Shown here: in pieces, positions 21,822 through 32,026 of the stretch | Numbering within the stretch: the stretch's first letter is position 1 | Layout of the letters: the number at the start of each line of letters is the position of its first letter | NCBI GenBank assembly: GCA_900291925.1 | Contig: UWYS01000019.1 | Span: 124,001-188,000, forward strand | From: Thecaphora thlaspeos | Lineage: Eukaryota; Basidiomycota; Ustilaginomycetes; Urocystidales; Glomosporiaceae | Length of the DNA: 64,000 bases | Direction of reading: 5' to 3' | The notes under the pieces: generated by a model | The model's database searches: none | Told to the model about the DNA's origin: nothing | The model's input: the letters and a program-made list of their open reading frames with translations, nothing else | Made by a program: the position numbers and the translations under genes

Positions 21822-23136
21822 TTAGCTGGCGCTCATGATGGCGTTGATCAGGTCGCCGTTGCTCTCCTTCAGAGCCTTGACGGCCTTGCGGCGCGAGCAC
21901 GAGACCTGTTGCGCGCCGCGTCGTCACAAGGAGAACAGAAGAGGGTTTGCCAGGGCAAAGTCAGGATGTCAGTTGGACGGTCAAGTGCGGCGACGCCAAC
22001 AGAGGGGCCGCTCCACTGGCCTTCAACCAGTTCCTCCTTCGCCAGTCCCCATCGCCGCCACTTACCTGTTGCATGACGAGGTCGATGTCCTTGGCGTCGA
22101 CGCCCGACTCGTCAATGGGCGAATCATCGACCTCCTCCTCCTCCTCGGCCTTCTTCTCCTCGGAAGCGCCCTGCTGCGCCGCAAAGCCCTCGGAGAGCAT
22201 GCGCTCCTGCGCCTCGGCCTGCGCCATCTGCTGCGCCGCCTGCGCCTGGGCAAACTGGCTCACGTCCTCCGTCTTGGCCTCGCCAAAGACGATGTAGCAG
22301 TCAGAGTGCGCAGACTTGTATACCTCGGGCTGCGAGACAACGTAGAGGTGCTGCAAGCGGAGGCGGAAGAAGTGTCGAGGGGCCGGACAAAGAGGGAAAT
22401 GGAACGGTAAGGTAGAGATGGTCAGCATCTCTGCTAGGGATCGAGGATCGATGAGGTCGAGGTCAGCTCCTTCCTTGCCCCGCCTCGGCGGGTGCCAATG
22501 TCGCCCTCCCCCTCTGCGATGCGCCAATTGACGACGGCCACAATCGTCGAGCCTTATACCGAAAGAGTGACCTCGCGCTATCGCCTAACAAGGCAGCGAC
22601 GGGTAACTTCGCCGTCGATCTGGCTCTGTTCGGCGCGATGCTGTCCTCCTCAACTGGCAGACGACCCGTCTGATTGAAGGACCTGTGAAGGACCTGTGAA
22701 GGGGGTCACCCAAAGCACCGGCCATAGTCGAAGCCCGAGAACCGCTTTCATTCTGCAAGTCGAGCGGTCTCGAGGACCAGCGTCGGTGGGACCTTGTACG
22801 GTGCCAAGCTCGGTGTACTCACGCCACGGGGGCGGCGCATAGTGACGCGGGTGATGCCCGAGACCTTCTTGAGGCCGAGATTCTGGAGGGCCTTGCGGCT
22901 CTTGCGCTCAGCGCGCGACTGGACCTTATCGGTGGCCGAAACGTCGGCTCCCTCGTCGGACTCGACGTTCTCCTGGACGTTGAGCTGCGGCAGTAACAGA
23001 AAGAGCATAGGGGAGGAATAAAGCAACAGCAATGAGATAAGGAAGCCAGTCGAACTCGTCGCCGTAGACTTACGACCGATCGACCACGACTTACGTCCTG
23101 GACGTCCTCGGTAATCTCCTCGACAGTTGCAGACAT
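21822..23136 (-). CDS. EGD2: Nascent polypeptide-associated complex subunit alpha
   Basis: Ribosome-associated chaperone subunit that pairs with NAC-beta and shields nascent chains. Four exons: 23136-23095, 22984-22823, 22350-22066 and 21905-21822, giving 190 aa. The NAC domain runs from about residue 35 ([21 protein letters not shown]) through [13 protein letters not shown] to [17 protein letters not shown] and [13 protein letters not shown] Gln/Ala helix and an acidic segment follow. The C-terminal UBA spans [20 protein letters not shown] and ends [12 protein letters not shown]. All four exons join in phase and length is normal for the family. The third intron is the longest, about 470 nt. 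Confidence 0.96.
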
Positions 23137-23816
23137 AATGGGATACTGTGTGTGAGATTGATTGCATGTCAAGAAACGGGAAGGTAGAAGAGGCGAAAAG
23201 TGACGGTCAGCCGAGCTGTAAGATCGGCCGTCGTGGAGCGGGAGGGGTCGGGTGCGTGCGGGCAGATGGGTGGGATGCGAGAGTCGATCTGCGTGCGGAC
23301 AAGAAAAGCAGCAGTAGCAGCAGGCCAAGCCGTGGTGTTGCTGCGCGGAGTTGCAGTCGGGCGAGTGAGCACTAACCTTGGTGAAGTAGAAGGAGGGCGA
23401 GGCCGAGTGATCCAGCGAGATGCGTGGTGGTGGGTGATGGTTGATGACGACGACGACCAGCGTCGACCAGCTTCGCTCTTTGGCTGAGGGCGCGGCTGGC
23501 AGACGCTGGGCTCTGCCTCTGTCCGTCTCTGCGCTGTCGCTTCTTCTCTTGCTTGCCTCTCTCTTGCCAGGTGTCACGTGGATGGGGCGTGATCGAAGTG
23601 CGGCCAGTAGATATCGGGATCGGGCTGAGGGCCACCTCCACGTGATTTCGAGTGATTATAAAGCGTCCAGCGCCTGTTGTGGCGGGGCAGCCTGGCGTAT
23701 CAAGCAGAGTGCTTTGAGCTCAGCGCCACCGTCCTTGCAACCAGACGGCCACCTCCTCCGGCGTCGCCATCACTACTCGGTTCATCGCGACCTTCGCATC
23801 CACCGTCACCCACGCT
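23137..23816. other. Divergent promoter region between EGD2 and ISA2
   Basis: About 680 bp between divergent start codons. The sequence just upstream of EGD2 contains splice-like GT/AG pairs, so a 5' UTR intron is possible, but no coding feature is supported. Confidence 0.55.
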
Positions 23817-24721
23817 ATGCTGGCAACCCAGCGACTCGTATCTCCGCCACAGGCACAGCGCCTCGCAGCAGGCCGTCTTCCGCGCTGCCCGCTCCGCTCG
23901 CTCGCCACCGCCACCTCGTCTTCTTCAGCCTCCTCTTCTGCAACAGCAACGTGGCTGGCATCGCCACCAACGCCAACCATGGCAGAAACGCCGCAATGCT
24001 TACGGCAGCCGCTATGGCGACCGAAGACAGCCGCATCGCTCCAGTCACGGCTTCTCGGACTGCAGCGCAGGACTGCGACGACGTGTATGCGCAAGCCAGA
24101 GGAACCAGAGGAGCCCGAGGTCTACCGCGACGGCGAGCCAACCATCATCGCAACGGAGCGCGCCGTTAGCGTGAGTAGCTTCCCCGTTTCAATGCCCTCT
24201 GCTACGCTTCTGCGGCATGTGTGAAGAGGGCCGAACGGAAACTCATTGCGCGCCTGCTTTTTCCATCTACTCAACCTCTTGCAACGCCGTCACAGCAAAT
24301 CAAGAAGGTCTCTGAGCGTGAAAACAACCCCAGCCTCGCGCTGCGGGTCGCCGTCGAGCCGGGAGGCTGCCACGGCTACCAGTACAAGATGGAAATGACC
24401 GAAGAGATTGAGGACGACGACTTGTGAGTAGTGCTGCAAGTTCTCGGCCTGCCGGTGCCTCTTCGGCGGGATGCGGTCCCTGACGTTCGCTCCTCGATCC
24501 TCTGACCTGGCCCCTCACACCCGTCATCCCCGCCCTGCAGCCAGTTCGAGGTATCGCCCGGCATCAACATCCTGGTCGACAGCATTTCGCTGGCGCTGGT
24601 GCGCGGGAGCACGATCGACTATGTCACTGAGCTGATAGGCTCGCAATTCGCCATCAAGGAGAACCCGCAGGCCAAGGGCGCCGGCTGCGGCTGCGGCGTC
24701 AGCTGGGAGCCCATCGTCTAG
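23817..24721 (+). CDS. ISA2: Mitochondrial iron-sulfur cluster assembly protein Isa2 (A-type)
   Basis: A-type assembly factor that acts with Isa1 in mitochondria to mature [4Fe-4S] proteins. Three exons: 23817-24170, 24296-24423 and 24541-24721, giving 220 aa. The N-terminal 90 residues are Arg/Ser/Ala-rich with few acids, as expected for a mitochondrial presequence. The conserved domain starts QIKKVSERENNPSLALRVAV. Ligand cysteines are Cys143 in GGCHGYQYKM and Cys210/Cys212 in GAGCGCGVSW. GGCHG favours Isa2 over Isa1. All splice phases agree. Confidence 0.93.
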
Positions 24722-25299
24722 TCAGACGGGCCAGTAAGCCTCATCATGACTTGAACGCAGCATCGACACCAGCACCGACGTCTGCCCACCACCACCACTG
24801 CATGCCGTCTGTTGTACATGACATACCCATCTGGCTTCTGCCCCCTCCCCCCTCCCCCCATCATCACCATTTGCAAGATTCGTGCTGAGCGCGCGGTGCA
24901 TGGTGCGTGGCCGAGAGTTGTCTCTGTGGCAGCTGCGCTGGTTGGTTAGGTCTGTGGTGGGTGTGCGATGTGGGTGGGAAGGTCGTCTGGCCGAAGCTTC
25001 TGGAAAGCAGGTCAGCTAACAACATTCCCAGATTGGAAGCCGAATGAAGCACGGGCCGGTTCGCGTCGAGAAAAAGAAAGGAGAGTGCAGCTAAGCCCCG
25101 AGGGATGGCTCGAGCGCTCCTCTGCTCCAAGGCGAGGCAGGCGCACAGAAGAACCCGCTTCGCCTCCCTCCGATCAACCACCACCTTCACCTCGCTATCC
25201 CGCACCTTTCCTCCGTCCACTGCCCCCTCGTAGCTCGCACATCCCCGGCTCAACACCTCGCCCCCGACATATTCGTCTACCCGCAGCCCCATCGCAACA
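24722..25299. other. Spacer between ISA2 and CDC37
   Basis: About 580 bp between tandem plus-strand genes, with pyrimidine-rich sequence before the CDC37 start. No other feature was seen. Confidence 0.6.
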
Positions 25300-27095
25300 A
25301 TGGTCGGCAAGCTCAACTACTCCAAGTGGGACAACCTCGAGCTCTCCGATGACTCGGACATCGAGGTACATCCAAACATCGACAAAAAGTCCTTTGTCCG
25401 ATGGAAGCAGCAGGACATACACCAAAGGCGCGAGCAGAGGAAAGCCGAGCTGCAGCACCTCAGGGCCGAAAGCGAGACTAATGTCCTGCTCAAGCCCAGG
25501 CTCGAAGAGGTGCGTTCTCATCCTCGTCCGAGCGCGAGCGGGGCCATCGAGGCGAGAATACACCTTGCCTGATGCCAAAAACACCCTCTTGCTTTCCCCC
25601 TGCGGCCGCTCAACAGATCCTTGAGCAGACTAAGTCCGAAGGCTCGGCGTACTACTCGCGCGAAGTCTCGCGCCTCTCTGTCGGCCGCCAGGAGCGGGGC
25701 AATAAGGACGGCGCCAACGGCCCGACGCTCGACGACATGATCCTCTCGCTCCTCCTTCAAATCGATCAGCATCCTTCAGTCAAGTCCAAGGACCCCTCTG
25801 ACTCCACCGCCCTGACCGAAGCGCTGGCTGAGCAGCTGGCATACCACTCTTCGCAGCTCGACGAGCGACAGCAGCAAATAAAGGACGAACTGGCGAAGAT
25901 GGAGGCCGAGGACGCTAAGAAGATCACCAGCGACGGCATCAGGGAAGGCTGGAACAGCGGACACGTCTCCAAGGCGGAACCCGAGCCCGAGGTCAAGCCC
26001 AAGCCGGCCAACAACAAGGTCTCGTCGATCGAGACGCTCAACTCGCCCTCTGCCTCAGCTTCCTCTTCCGCCACTGCCACGAAGCCGGCGACCACGACGA
26101 CGCCGGCAAAGGCCGCCGATTTCGATACCGAAGATAGCGACCACGACGAGGTTCCTGAAGTCTCGACGTCGATGCGCCAGTTTGCCGACCTGCCCTCGAC
26201 GATTCCCTCGTCTCTGGCTCTTTCCGCCTCGTCGCTACCCTCTTCTTTCAACCCGGCCAAGAATCTCAACGAGGGCGCGTTCGAGGTGGCGCTCAAGTTT
26301 CTGGCGGCGCACAAGCATCTGCTGCGCGAGGACAGCGGGGCCACCGATGCGCTGCTCGTCGAGGCGTTCCAGGCCGAGATGCGCGGCGAGAGCGCCTATG
26401 CAAGGAGGTGCACCGAAAAGGCCCTCATGATCCAGTATTGCAACAAGCTTGGCAAGGACGGCGTTGCGCTGTTCTTCAGAAAGTGGGTGGCGGTTCCTTG
26501 TTCCCCTCACCCCCTTCCATCTTTGCTCGGTATTTGCTCGATATGGCTGGCCTAGCGTCGGAGACACGCTGACCACGACGACCTTTTACGGTCCCATCTG
26601 CACCGCTCCCGTACCACACCTTGCGCGAATTACAACAGGATGGCAACAGGCGACGGACGCGCTTCGCTTGTCTACCTCAACGACGTCCTACAGACGTACA
26701 CGCGCATCCGGGAACGCTCGCTCGCCCTCTCGCAATCCTCCTCTTCAGGCGGAGATGGGGAAGAACAGATCCAACTCGTTGCCGAGGACCCGTCTACCGT
26801 CATCTCTTTCGAAGTTCCAGACGGACCGGCACCAGAACACATCGAACTCGAAGGTGAAGGTACAGAGGGCATGGACGTGGAGAGAGTACGCGAGTTCCTC
26901 GACAAGAGATGGGAGATTTTCAGCGGCTTCAGCGAGAAGATGCAGGAAGCGTTGAAGACCAAGGAGCTGGACAGGGTCAATGAGGTCCTGGGCGCCATGA
27001 AGTGCTCAGAGGCGGAAAAGGTCGTGGCTATGTTGGACGAAGCGGGCATCTTGAACTTCAGTTCGAGCGAGGTCAGAGACGAGACGGGCAGATAG
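25300..27095 (+). CDS. CDC37: Hsp90 co-chaperone Cdc37
   Basis: Kinase-specific Hsp90 co-chaperone in the cytosol. Three exons: 25300-25509, 25617-26482 and 26639-27095, giving 510 aa. The N-terminus MVGKLNYSKWDNLELSDDSD carries the client-contact region and a CK2-type serine (Ser16), then HPNIDKKSFVRWKQQDIHQR. A coiled coil and an Ala/Ser/Pro linker follow. The Hsp90-binding region begins ALKFLAAHKHLLRED and continues CNKLGKDGVALFFRK across the second junction. The C-terminal helical domain has REFLDKRWEIFSGFSEKMQE and KCSEAEKVVAMLDEAGIL. The middle intron uses donor GTGGGT. Length is typical. Confidence 0.95.
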
Positions 27096-27240
27096 GCACG
27101 CAGCGCTGCGATGGCGACGGTCGAGATTTGTCTAGTTGTGCCTCGGACACGCACCCAGGACGACGATGGAAGCGACACACGATGAATGCCAGACTTTGGC
27201 TCTTTTTTTTTTTTGGCTTTTCATTCGCACGATAGGTCGA

Positions 27241-29952
27241 CTAAGCGTGCTGCGCTCCTCTCAATCTAGCGAAAATCCTCTTGACCTCCTCTTCGCCCTG
27301 CTCGTCACGCTCTGCGTCCTCGTGGCTATGTACGTCCTCGATGGCCCTCTTCCACCTCCTGACCCTCGCCGCTGCGGCTTCATCATTCAAAGCCGCACAG
27401 ATATTGACGAGATACTCTAGATCCGTGACGAGTTGACGCCTGCCTACCTCGGACAGCGTCGGGAGGCCATACATGGTGTCGTTGCAGAAACGATTGAGGA
27501 AGCGATCAAGGAGAGAGGAGAGGAAGAGTGAGAGTGTCTGTTCCGTCGTTCGTTCAAGCTTGTGATCAAGAAGAGAAGAAGAGGACGAAGAGCCAGAAGG
27601 CAGGCTAGGTTGGGAGGAAGTGGAGAATGCTCCACCGTGACCCTTGCCCGTCCGTATCGATGGTGTTTCCTGGTCGTCGTCGTGGAATGCTACCCACTCC
27701 TCCTCGGCATACACTTCGACCAATCTAGGTAGATTCATCAACCCCTCTCCCACCCTCGCCATCGTCTCGGTTGGAGAAAGACTAAAGGTTGGCATGACAA
27801 GGTTGTACTCGTTCACCGCTCCGGGATGTCTTGTCGCCGTCCAGAGGGATAGTGCTGCGTAAGCGTTGAGAGAAATGCTAAAGGGTGAAAGGAGAAGGTC
27901 GTGCAGATAGGTTTGTACCGTCCGGACTAGGTTGTAGAGCGATGCGCGTGTTGACAAGAGCGGAGAGGGAGAAGTGGGAGAGAGGAGATAGCGGGTTGCC
28001 ACTTCGATCTTCTGTCGAAGGAGAGGGGAGTTGAGCGGTGTCTTGTCCAGCATCGTCGCCGTCGACTCGCCTTCGACGTCGGTGTCGGTGCAGGCGAGAT
28101 CCTCGAAAGTGTGGCGAGGCACACTCTTGCCCGTCTCGACCAGCCCTTTCGCCACTTCCCTCTCCAGCCTCTCCAACAATTGCGACACATCCCGACAGGC
28201 CGCAACGACCTTCGTTCCGCGCTGAAAGTCGTCCCAATCTTGACTTGTCAGATCTTCTTTGCGATCTTCATAGCCACCCGTCGTCGTTGTCGGTGTCGTT
28301 CGACCTCTTACCCTCTCGCCAATGCGCTCAACGACTTGATGACCGTACGACCTCATCTCTCGGCTCTGTCCGTCCAGAAGTGAACAAAACACCGTCTCGA
28401 TCAGATCCATTAGGGGAGCGGTGGCGTACCCCCTCGTGAGAGCGCGAGAACGTCGTAGCGACTCGTACAGCCCGTCGAGGGCGGACGTGACGAGGTCGAG
28501 GAGTCGCGTGGCCGGATCGGCGGAAGGCGAGCGCGAGACGGCGTCGAGACGGTCAGACAGGGCTTGTGCCTCGAGCGTAACGAGGTTGGTCTGCCAGGCG
28601 GAGAAAGGTGAGAGGAGGGCCGAATCCCACCGGGCTGGAGGCGCGACCGAGGGGATCTTGGAGACGTCCGATATCGGCGGGACGGGTGGCACCGACGCTG
28701 GCGACGAAGATGACGGCGATGCAGTGTCGGTCCGGCTGTCATCCTTGTCGGCGAGGGCAGGAGTACTAGTGGTGGGGGGAGGAAGCATCTCTTGAACCGA
28801 CTTGGCCGCCGCCTCTACGCTCTGGTAGGCCTTGACCACCGCTTCCAACTGCTCTTCCACGCCGTCGAGCCGCTCAAAGCGGCGGAGGTATGCGCTCAAG
28901 TTTGGCTGCAGAGCGTCAAAGAGGCTGGAGAGGAGCAGTTCGGCGGCCTGCCTCTTGTCCTGGAAGATACGGTCGGCGTAGATGCGTTCTTCGCCCAACA
29001 GGGCGAGCACGTCGCCAAACAGGGCATCGAGCAGGGAGGTGGGCGCAGTGGCGACATCAGCGTTGCGCATCGACCAGTTGCGCACCGCCTCGGCGCGTCG
29101 TGTTGTGAAGTAGGTTTGGCAGAATGCGCTCTCGCACCTCCCGAGCCGTACGAGCTGGTGCGCGACGGTGATGGTGGTATCGACGTCGCTCGCACGGATC
29201 GAATGCTCGAGGAGGGGCAAGAGGTGCGCCTCTATGGCCGACGTCAGGGTCTGCAAGAGCTCCACGCGGTCCTGGCGCGAGGAGGATGAGGAGGGAGAGG
29301 GAGAGGCGGTAGAGAAGATGGAGAGGGATCCACGCGCCTTGACGATGCGGTCGACGGCTTCGCTGTAGCGCTGGTGGGAGAGGGAGGAGTGCACCTGTGC
29401 TTGGAGCGTGGACCAAGCCTGTGCTTCTCGCAGCGCGTTGCGTGCCGATGTAAGGGAGGAATTTAGGAGGGAGAGGGAGCGGATGCGCGAGAGGGAGTGG
29501 TCGACGTTTGAGGTGGGTGGCGATGGGCGGATGCGGTGGTGGGGTGGTAGAGCAGTGGCGTCTGCGTGTTTGAGCTGCGCCTGGAGGGAGCGTGCGGCCT
29601 GCATGGCGATGTTGATGTCCAGGCCGAGCTTGGGGACCGTTGCGACGAGGTGATTGATGATGCGCTGGATGTCGGTGCGTGCGGCTTCGCGCTCTGCCGA
29701 GACGTAGAGCGAGATGTCGCGAAGAGCCTCGGAGGTGGTCGCGAGGCGGTCGAGCGGGGTGAGGGAAGAGGAGGGAGAGACAGGGAGGGAGGCCATGTGG
29801 TGGTTGAGCCAGGAGGTGAGGTCAGGGCTGGTTGGGTCGAGTCGGTGGAGATTGTCGAGGGCCGAGGGGGAGGATGGCAGGGGTAAGGGCGGCCAGGGCG
29901 GCCTGGGCGTCGCGACGGACGACGAGGCTGAGGCTACGTTGGCACGGTGCAT
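27241..29952 (-). CDS. COG7: Conserved oligomeric Golgi complex subunit 7
   Basis: Subunit of the COG tethering complex that recycles Golgi glycosylation enzymes. A single exon of 903 aa starting MHRANVASAS. Recognition rests on the N-terminal LTSWLNHHM element, the helical block ALREAQAWSTLQAQVHSSL followed by YSEAVDRIVKARGSL, the AFCQTYFTTRRAEAVRNW segment, and LLDALFGDVLALLGEERIYA through ELLLSSLFDALQPNLSAYL, which follow the order found in Cog7. The rest is helical with Ser/Pro-rich loops; the end is RVRRWKRAIEDVHSHEDAE. It converges with CDC37 with only 145 bp between stop codons, so the 3' UTRs probably overlap. Confidence 0.85.
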   Translation of the reverse strand: MHRANVASASSSVATPRPPWPPLPLPSSPSALDNLHRLDPTSPDLTSWLNHHMASLPVSPSSSLTPLDRLATTSEALRDISLYVSAEREAARTDIQRIINHLVATVPKLGLDINIAMQAARSLQAQLKHADATALPPHHRIRPSPPTSNVDHSLSRIRSLSLLNSSLTSARNALREAQAWSTLQAQVHSSLSHQRYSEAVDRIVKARGSLSIFSTASPSPSSSSSRQDRVELLQTLTSAIEAHLLPLLEHSIRASDVDTTITVAHQLVRLGRCESAFCQTYFTTRRAEAVRNWSMRNADVATAPTSLLDALFGDVLALLGEERIYADRIFQDKRQAAELLLSSLFDALQPNLSAYLRRFERLDGVEEQLEAVVKAYQSVEAAAKSVQEMLPPPTTSTPALADKDDSRTDTASPSSSSPASVPPVPPISDVSKIPSVAPPARWDSALLSPFSAWQTNLVTLEAQALSDRLDAVSRSPSADPATRLLDLVTSALDGLYESLRRSRALTRGYATAPLMDLIETVFCSLLDGQSREMRSYGHQVVERIGERVRGRTTPTTTTGGYEDRKEDLTSQDWDDFQRGTKVVAACRDVSQLLERLEREVAKGLVETGKSVPRHTFEDLACTDTDVEGESTATMLDKTPLNSPLLRQKIEVATRYLLSPTSPSPLLSTRASLYNLVRTVQTYLHDLLLSPFSISLNAYAALSLWTATRHPGAVNEYNLVMPTFSLSPTETMARVGEGLMNLPRLVEVYAEEEWVAFHDDDQETPSIRTGKGHGGAFSTSSQPSLPSGSSSSSSLLDHKLERTTEQTLSLFLSSLLDRFLNRFCNDTMYGLPTLSEVGRRQLVTDLEYLVNICAALNDEAAAARVRRWKRAIEDVHSHEDAERDEQGEEEVKRIFARLRGAQHA

Positions 29953-30323
29953 GTTGAAGCAGCGACGACGGGCAAAGAAGGTGGTGGTTGGGGGCAAAGC
30001 GCGAGGCGCGAGGCGCGGAAGAGAGAGCGCGCGCCAACGACGCAACGGGTGGTCCGAGCGTAGAGTAGTGTGGGTCTGTGCGCCAACGACGCTGCATTCA
30101 TTCACTCTTTGGCAACGGTTGAGCGCCGCCTGCGCGCCGCACTGACCTCTTTGCTTTGCGGCCGGTTTAATTTGCAGTTTGCTCCATTTTCTTCTGACAT
30201 TTCTGTGCGCACCTTTGCTTCCCGACCTCGATCACCTTCCCCTTTATCCCTCCCCTCCATCCCGCTGCTCCCGTCCCCCATTGCTCCGTACCACACCCGC
30301 CCGCGCCACACCGAGCGACCACA
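29953..30323. other. Divergent promoter between COG7 and RRP43
   Basis: Only 371 bp separate the two divergent start codons, so both promoters share this DNA. A CT-rich tract precedes the RRP43 ATG. No further feature was seen. Confidence 0.6.
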
Positions 30324-31485
30324 ATGTCCACCCTCGCCTCGTCCCCTCCCTCTTCCTCTTCCACCTCCTACACAGACCAAGTCGCAGCCACCACCTTCAA
30401 GCGTCTCCACCCGGCTGCCTACCTCCGTCGCTTTCTCGACGCCGGCATCCGCGAAGATGCTCGCCGTCTCTCCCGGTCTCGCCCCCTCGCTCTCTCCCTC
30501 GGTCCCATATCCACCGCACACGGCAGCGCCTTTGTCAAGCTCCAGAATAGCGTGTGCATCGCCGCCGTCAAGGCAGAAGTAGCCGTCCCATCCCTCCAGA
30601 GGCCCGACGAGGGTTACCTTGGTCAGTCCTCATCGTCCTCCTCCTCCTCCTCCAACCGCACCTCAACGACAGTGCAAACGCTGACCCATCTAATCCTCTC
30701 CCGCTTTGCTCACCCGCAGTGCCAAACATCGAACTCCCCGCCCTCTCCTCTTCTCGCTTCAAGCCAGGACCACCGGGCGACGACTCGCAAGTCCTCACCT
30801 CTCGTCTCTTCACCTTCCTCACCAGCTCTTCTCTCTTGGACCCAACGTCCCTCTGCATCCACACGGGCTCGAGCGCATGGTGTCTCCACCTCGACATCAC
30901 CTTCCTCTCCTACGACGGCAACCCACTCGACGCCGCCGTCCTTGCCGCCGTAGCCGCTCTCAGAGACGTCACACTGCCCGCGGCGCAGTACAGCGCCGAG
31001 ACGCGCGAGACCAGAGAGCTTCAAGGCGGTGAGAGCGAGCGACTGAAGCTGAACCGTCTTCCGCTCTGTGCGAGCTTTGGCGTGTTTGAAGGGTAAGTCG
31101 TCATTTGCCCCATTGCCCCCCTCCACTTCGCTTCAGGAGGCCATCCCCACACTTCCCTTCCCCTCGCCACTGACCCAGCCCGCCTTTCCCATCCCGCCCT
31201 CTCTTCAGCACACACCTACTAGCCGACCCCTCAGCCTTCGAGTCTTCACTCGTCACATCGCACCTTACCATCGGCTTCCTCTCCTCTCCCTCCTCCCCTT
31301 CTCTTCCTGCGTCCGCCGACATCTGCTACCTCTACCAATCTGGCGGCCTTCGCGCGGGCGCACAAAGCCATCGCCAGACGCTCCATACCTGCGTCCAGCT
31401 CGCTAGGGAGCGCTGCACAGAGCTCGCCACCGTCCTCGACCAAGCAGAGAAAGAGACAGCAGAGGCGCGACAACCTCAGCCCTAG
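30324..31485 (+). CDS. RRP43: Exosome complex core subunit Rrp43 (EXOSC8-like)
   Basis: RNase PH-fold, catalytically inactive ring subunit of the RNA exosome. Three exons: 30324-30621 (donor GTCAGT), 30720-31092 and 31209-31485, giving 315 aa. Landmarks in order are TTFKRLHPAAYLRRFLDAGI, RPLALSLGPISTAHGSAFVK, VKAEVAVPSLQRPDEGYL, and the Rrp43-specific VPNIELPALSSSRFKPGPPG, followed by CLHLDITFLSYDGNPLDAA. The third exon ends with a C-terminal helix LHTCVQLARERCTELATVL. The phosphate-binding and catalytic residues of true RNase PH are absent, as expected for this subunit. Phases agree and length is normal. Confidence 0.93.
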
Positions 31486-32026
31486 ACGTGTCATCGCCTC
31501 GCCCCAATCCTGCTCCCCTGCCTTTCCCATCCATCGGCTTTTGTATTTCTTATCCCACTCCGCCCTCGCTTTCGACCCCATGCAATCATCGACCCATCAA
31601 ACCCTCGCCTTTCTCCCCGACTCCAGTCTCTCTCTCGGCGTCCCTCGCTTTCGTCTTCCTGGACGATACTCTACCATCTCATTTTCCCGCCTAAGACTAA
31701 TCTGATGCCGTCGGCTGCGCTACGATTTTGCTACACGTGGCCCTAAGGCCGTGGGTGACACGAAAAAGCAGCGACTTGACGCAGATCCAAAGTAGAGTGG
31801 TGGTGTGCTTGCGGGCGCCCTTTTGCTGAGGTGCGTAGCCAACAAGCAAATGACAAAAAGCCGACTCCGCCAAATTAGATGGTGAAGCGGGAGAGATGGC
31901 GAAGCGCGAGATATGAAGACAACCTCAGAGCGGATGGCCGGGAAAAGTGGCCGTTTTGGAGGTATCAAAGAAGACAAAGGGCGAGGCGAGGCGCTCGCTG
32001 GCCGTGGGGGTCCACTGTCTACGGCC
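31486..32026. other. Convergent spacer between RRP43 and PUF gene
   Basis: About 540 bp between two stop codons, pyrimidine-rich on the left. No coding feature is supported. Confidence 0.6.
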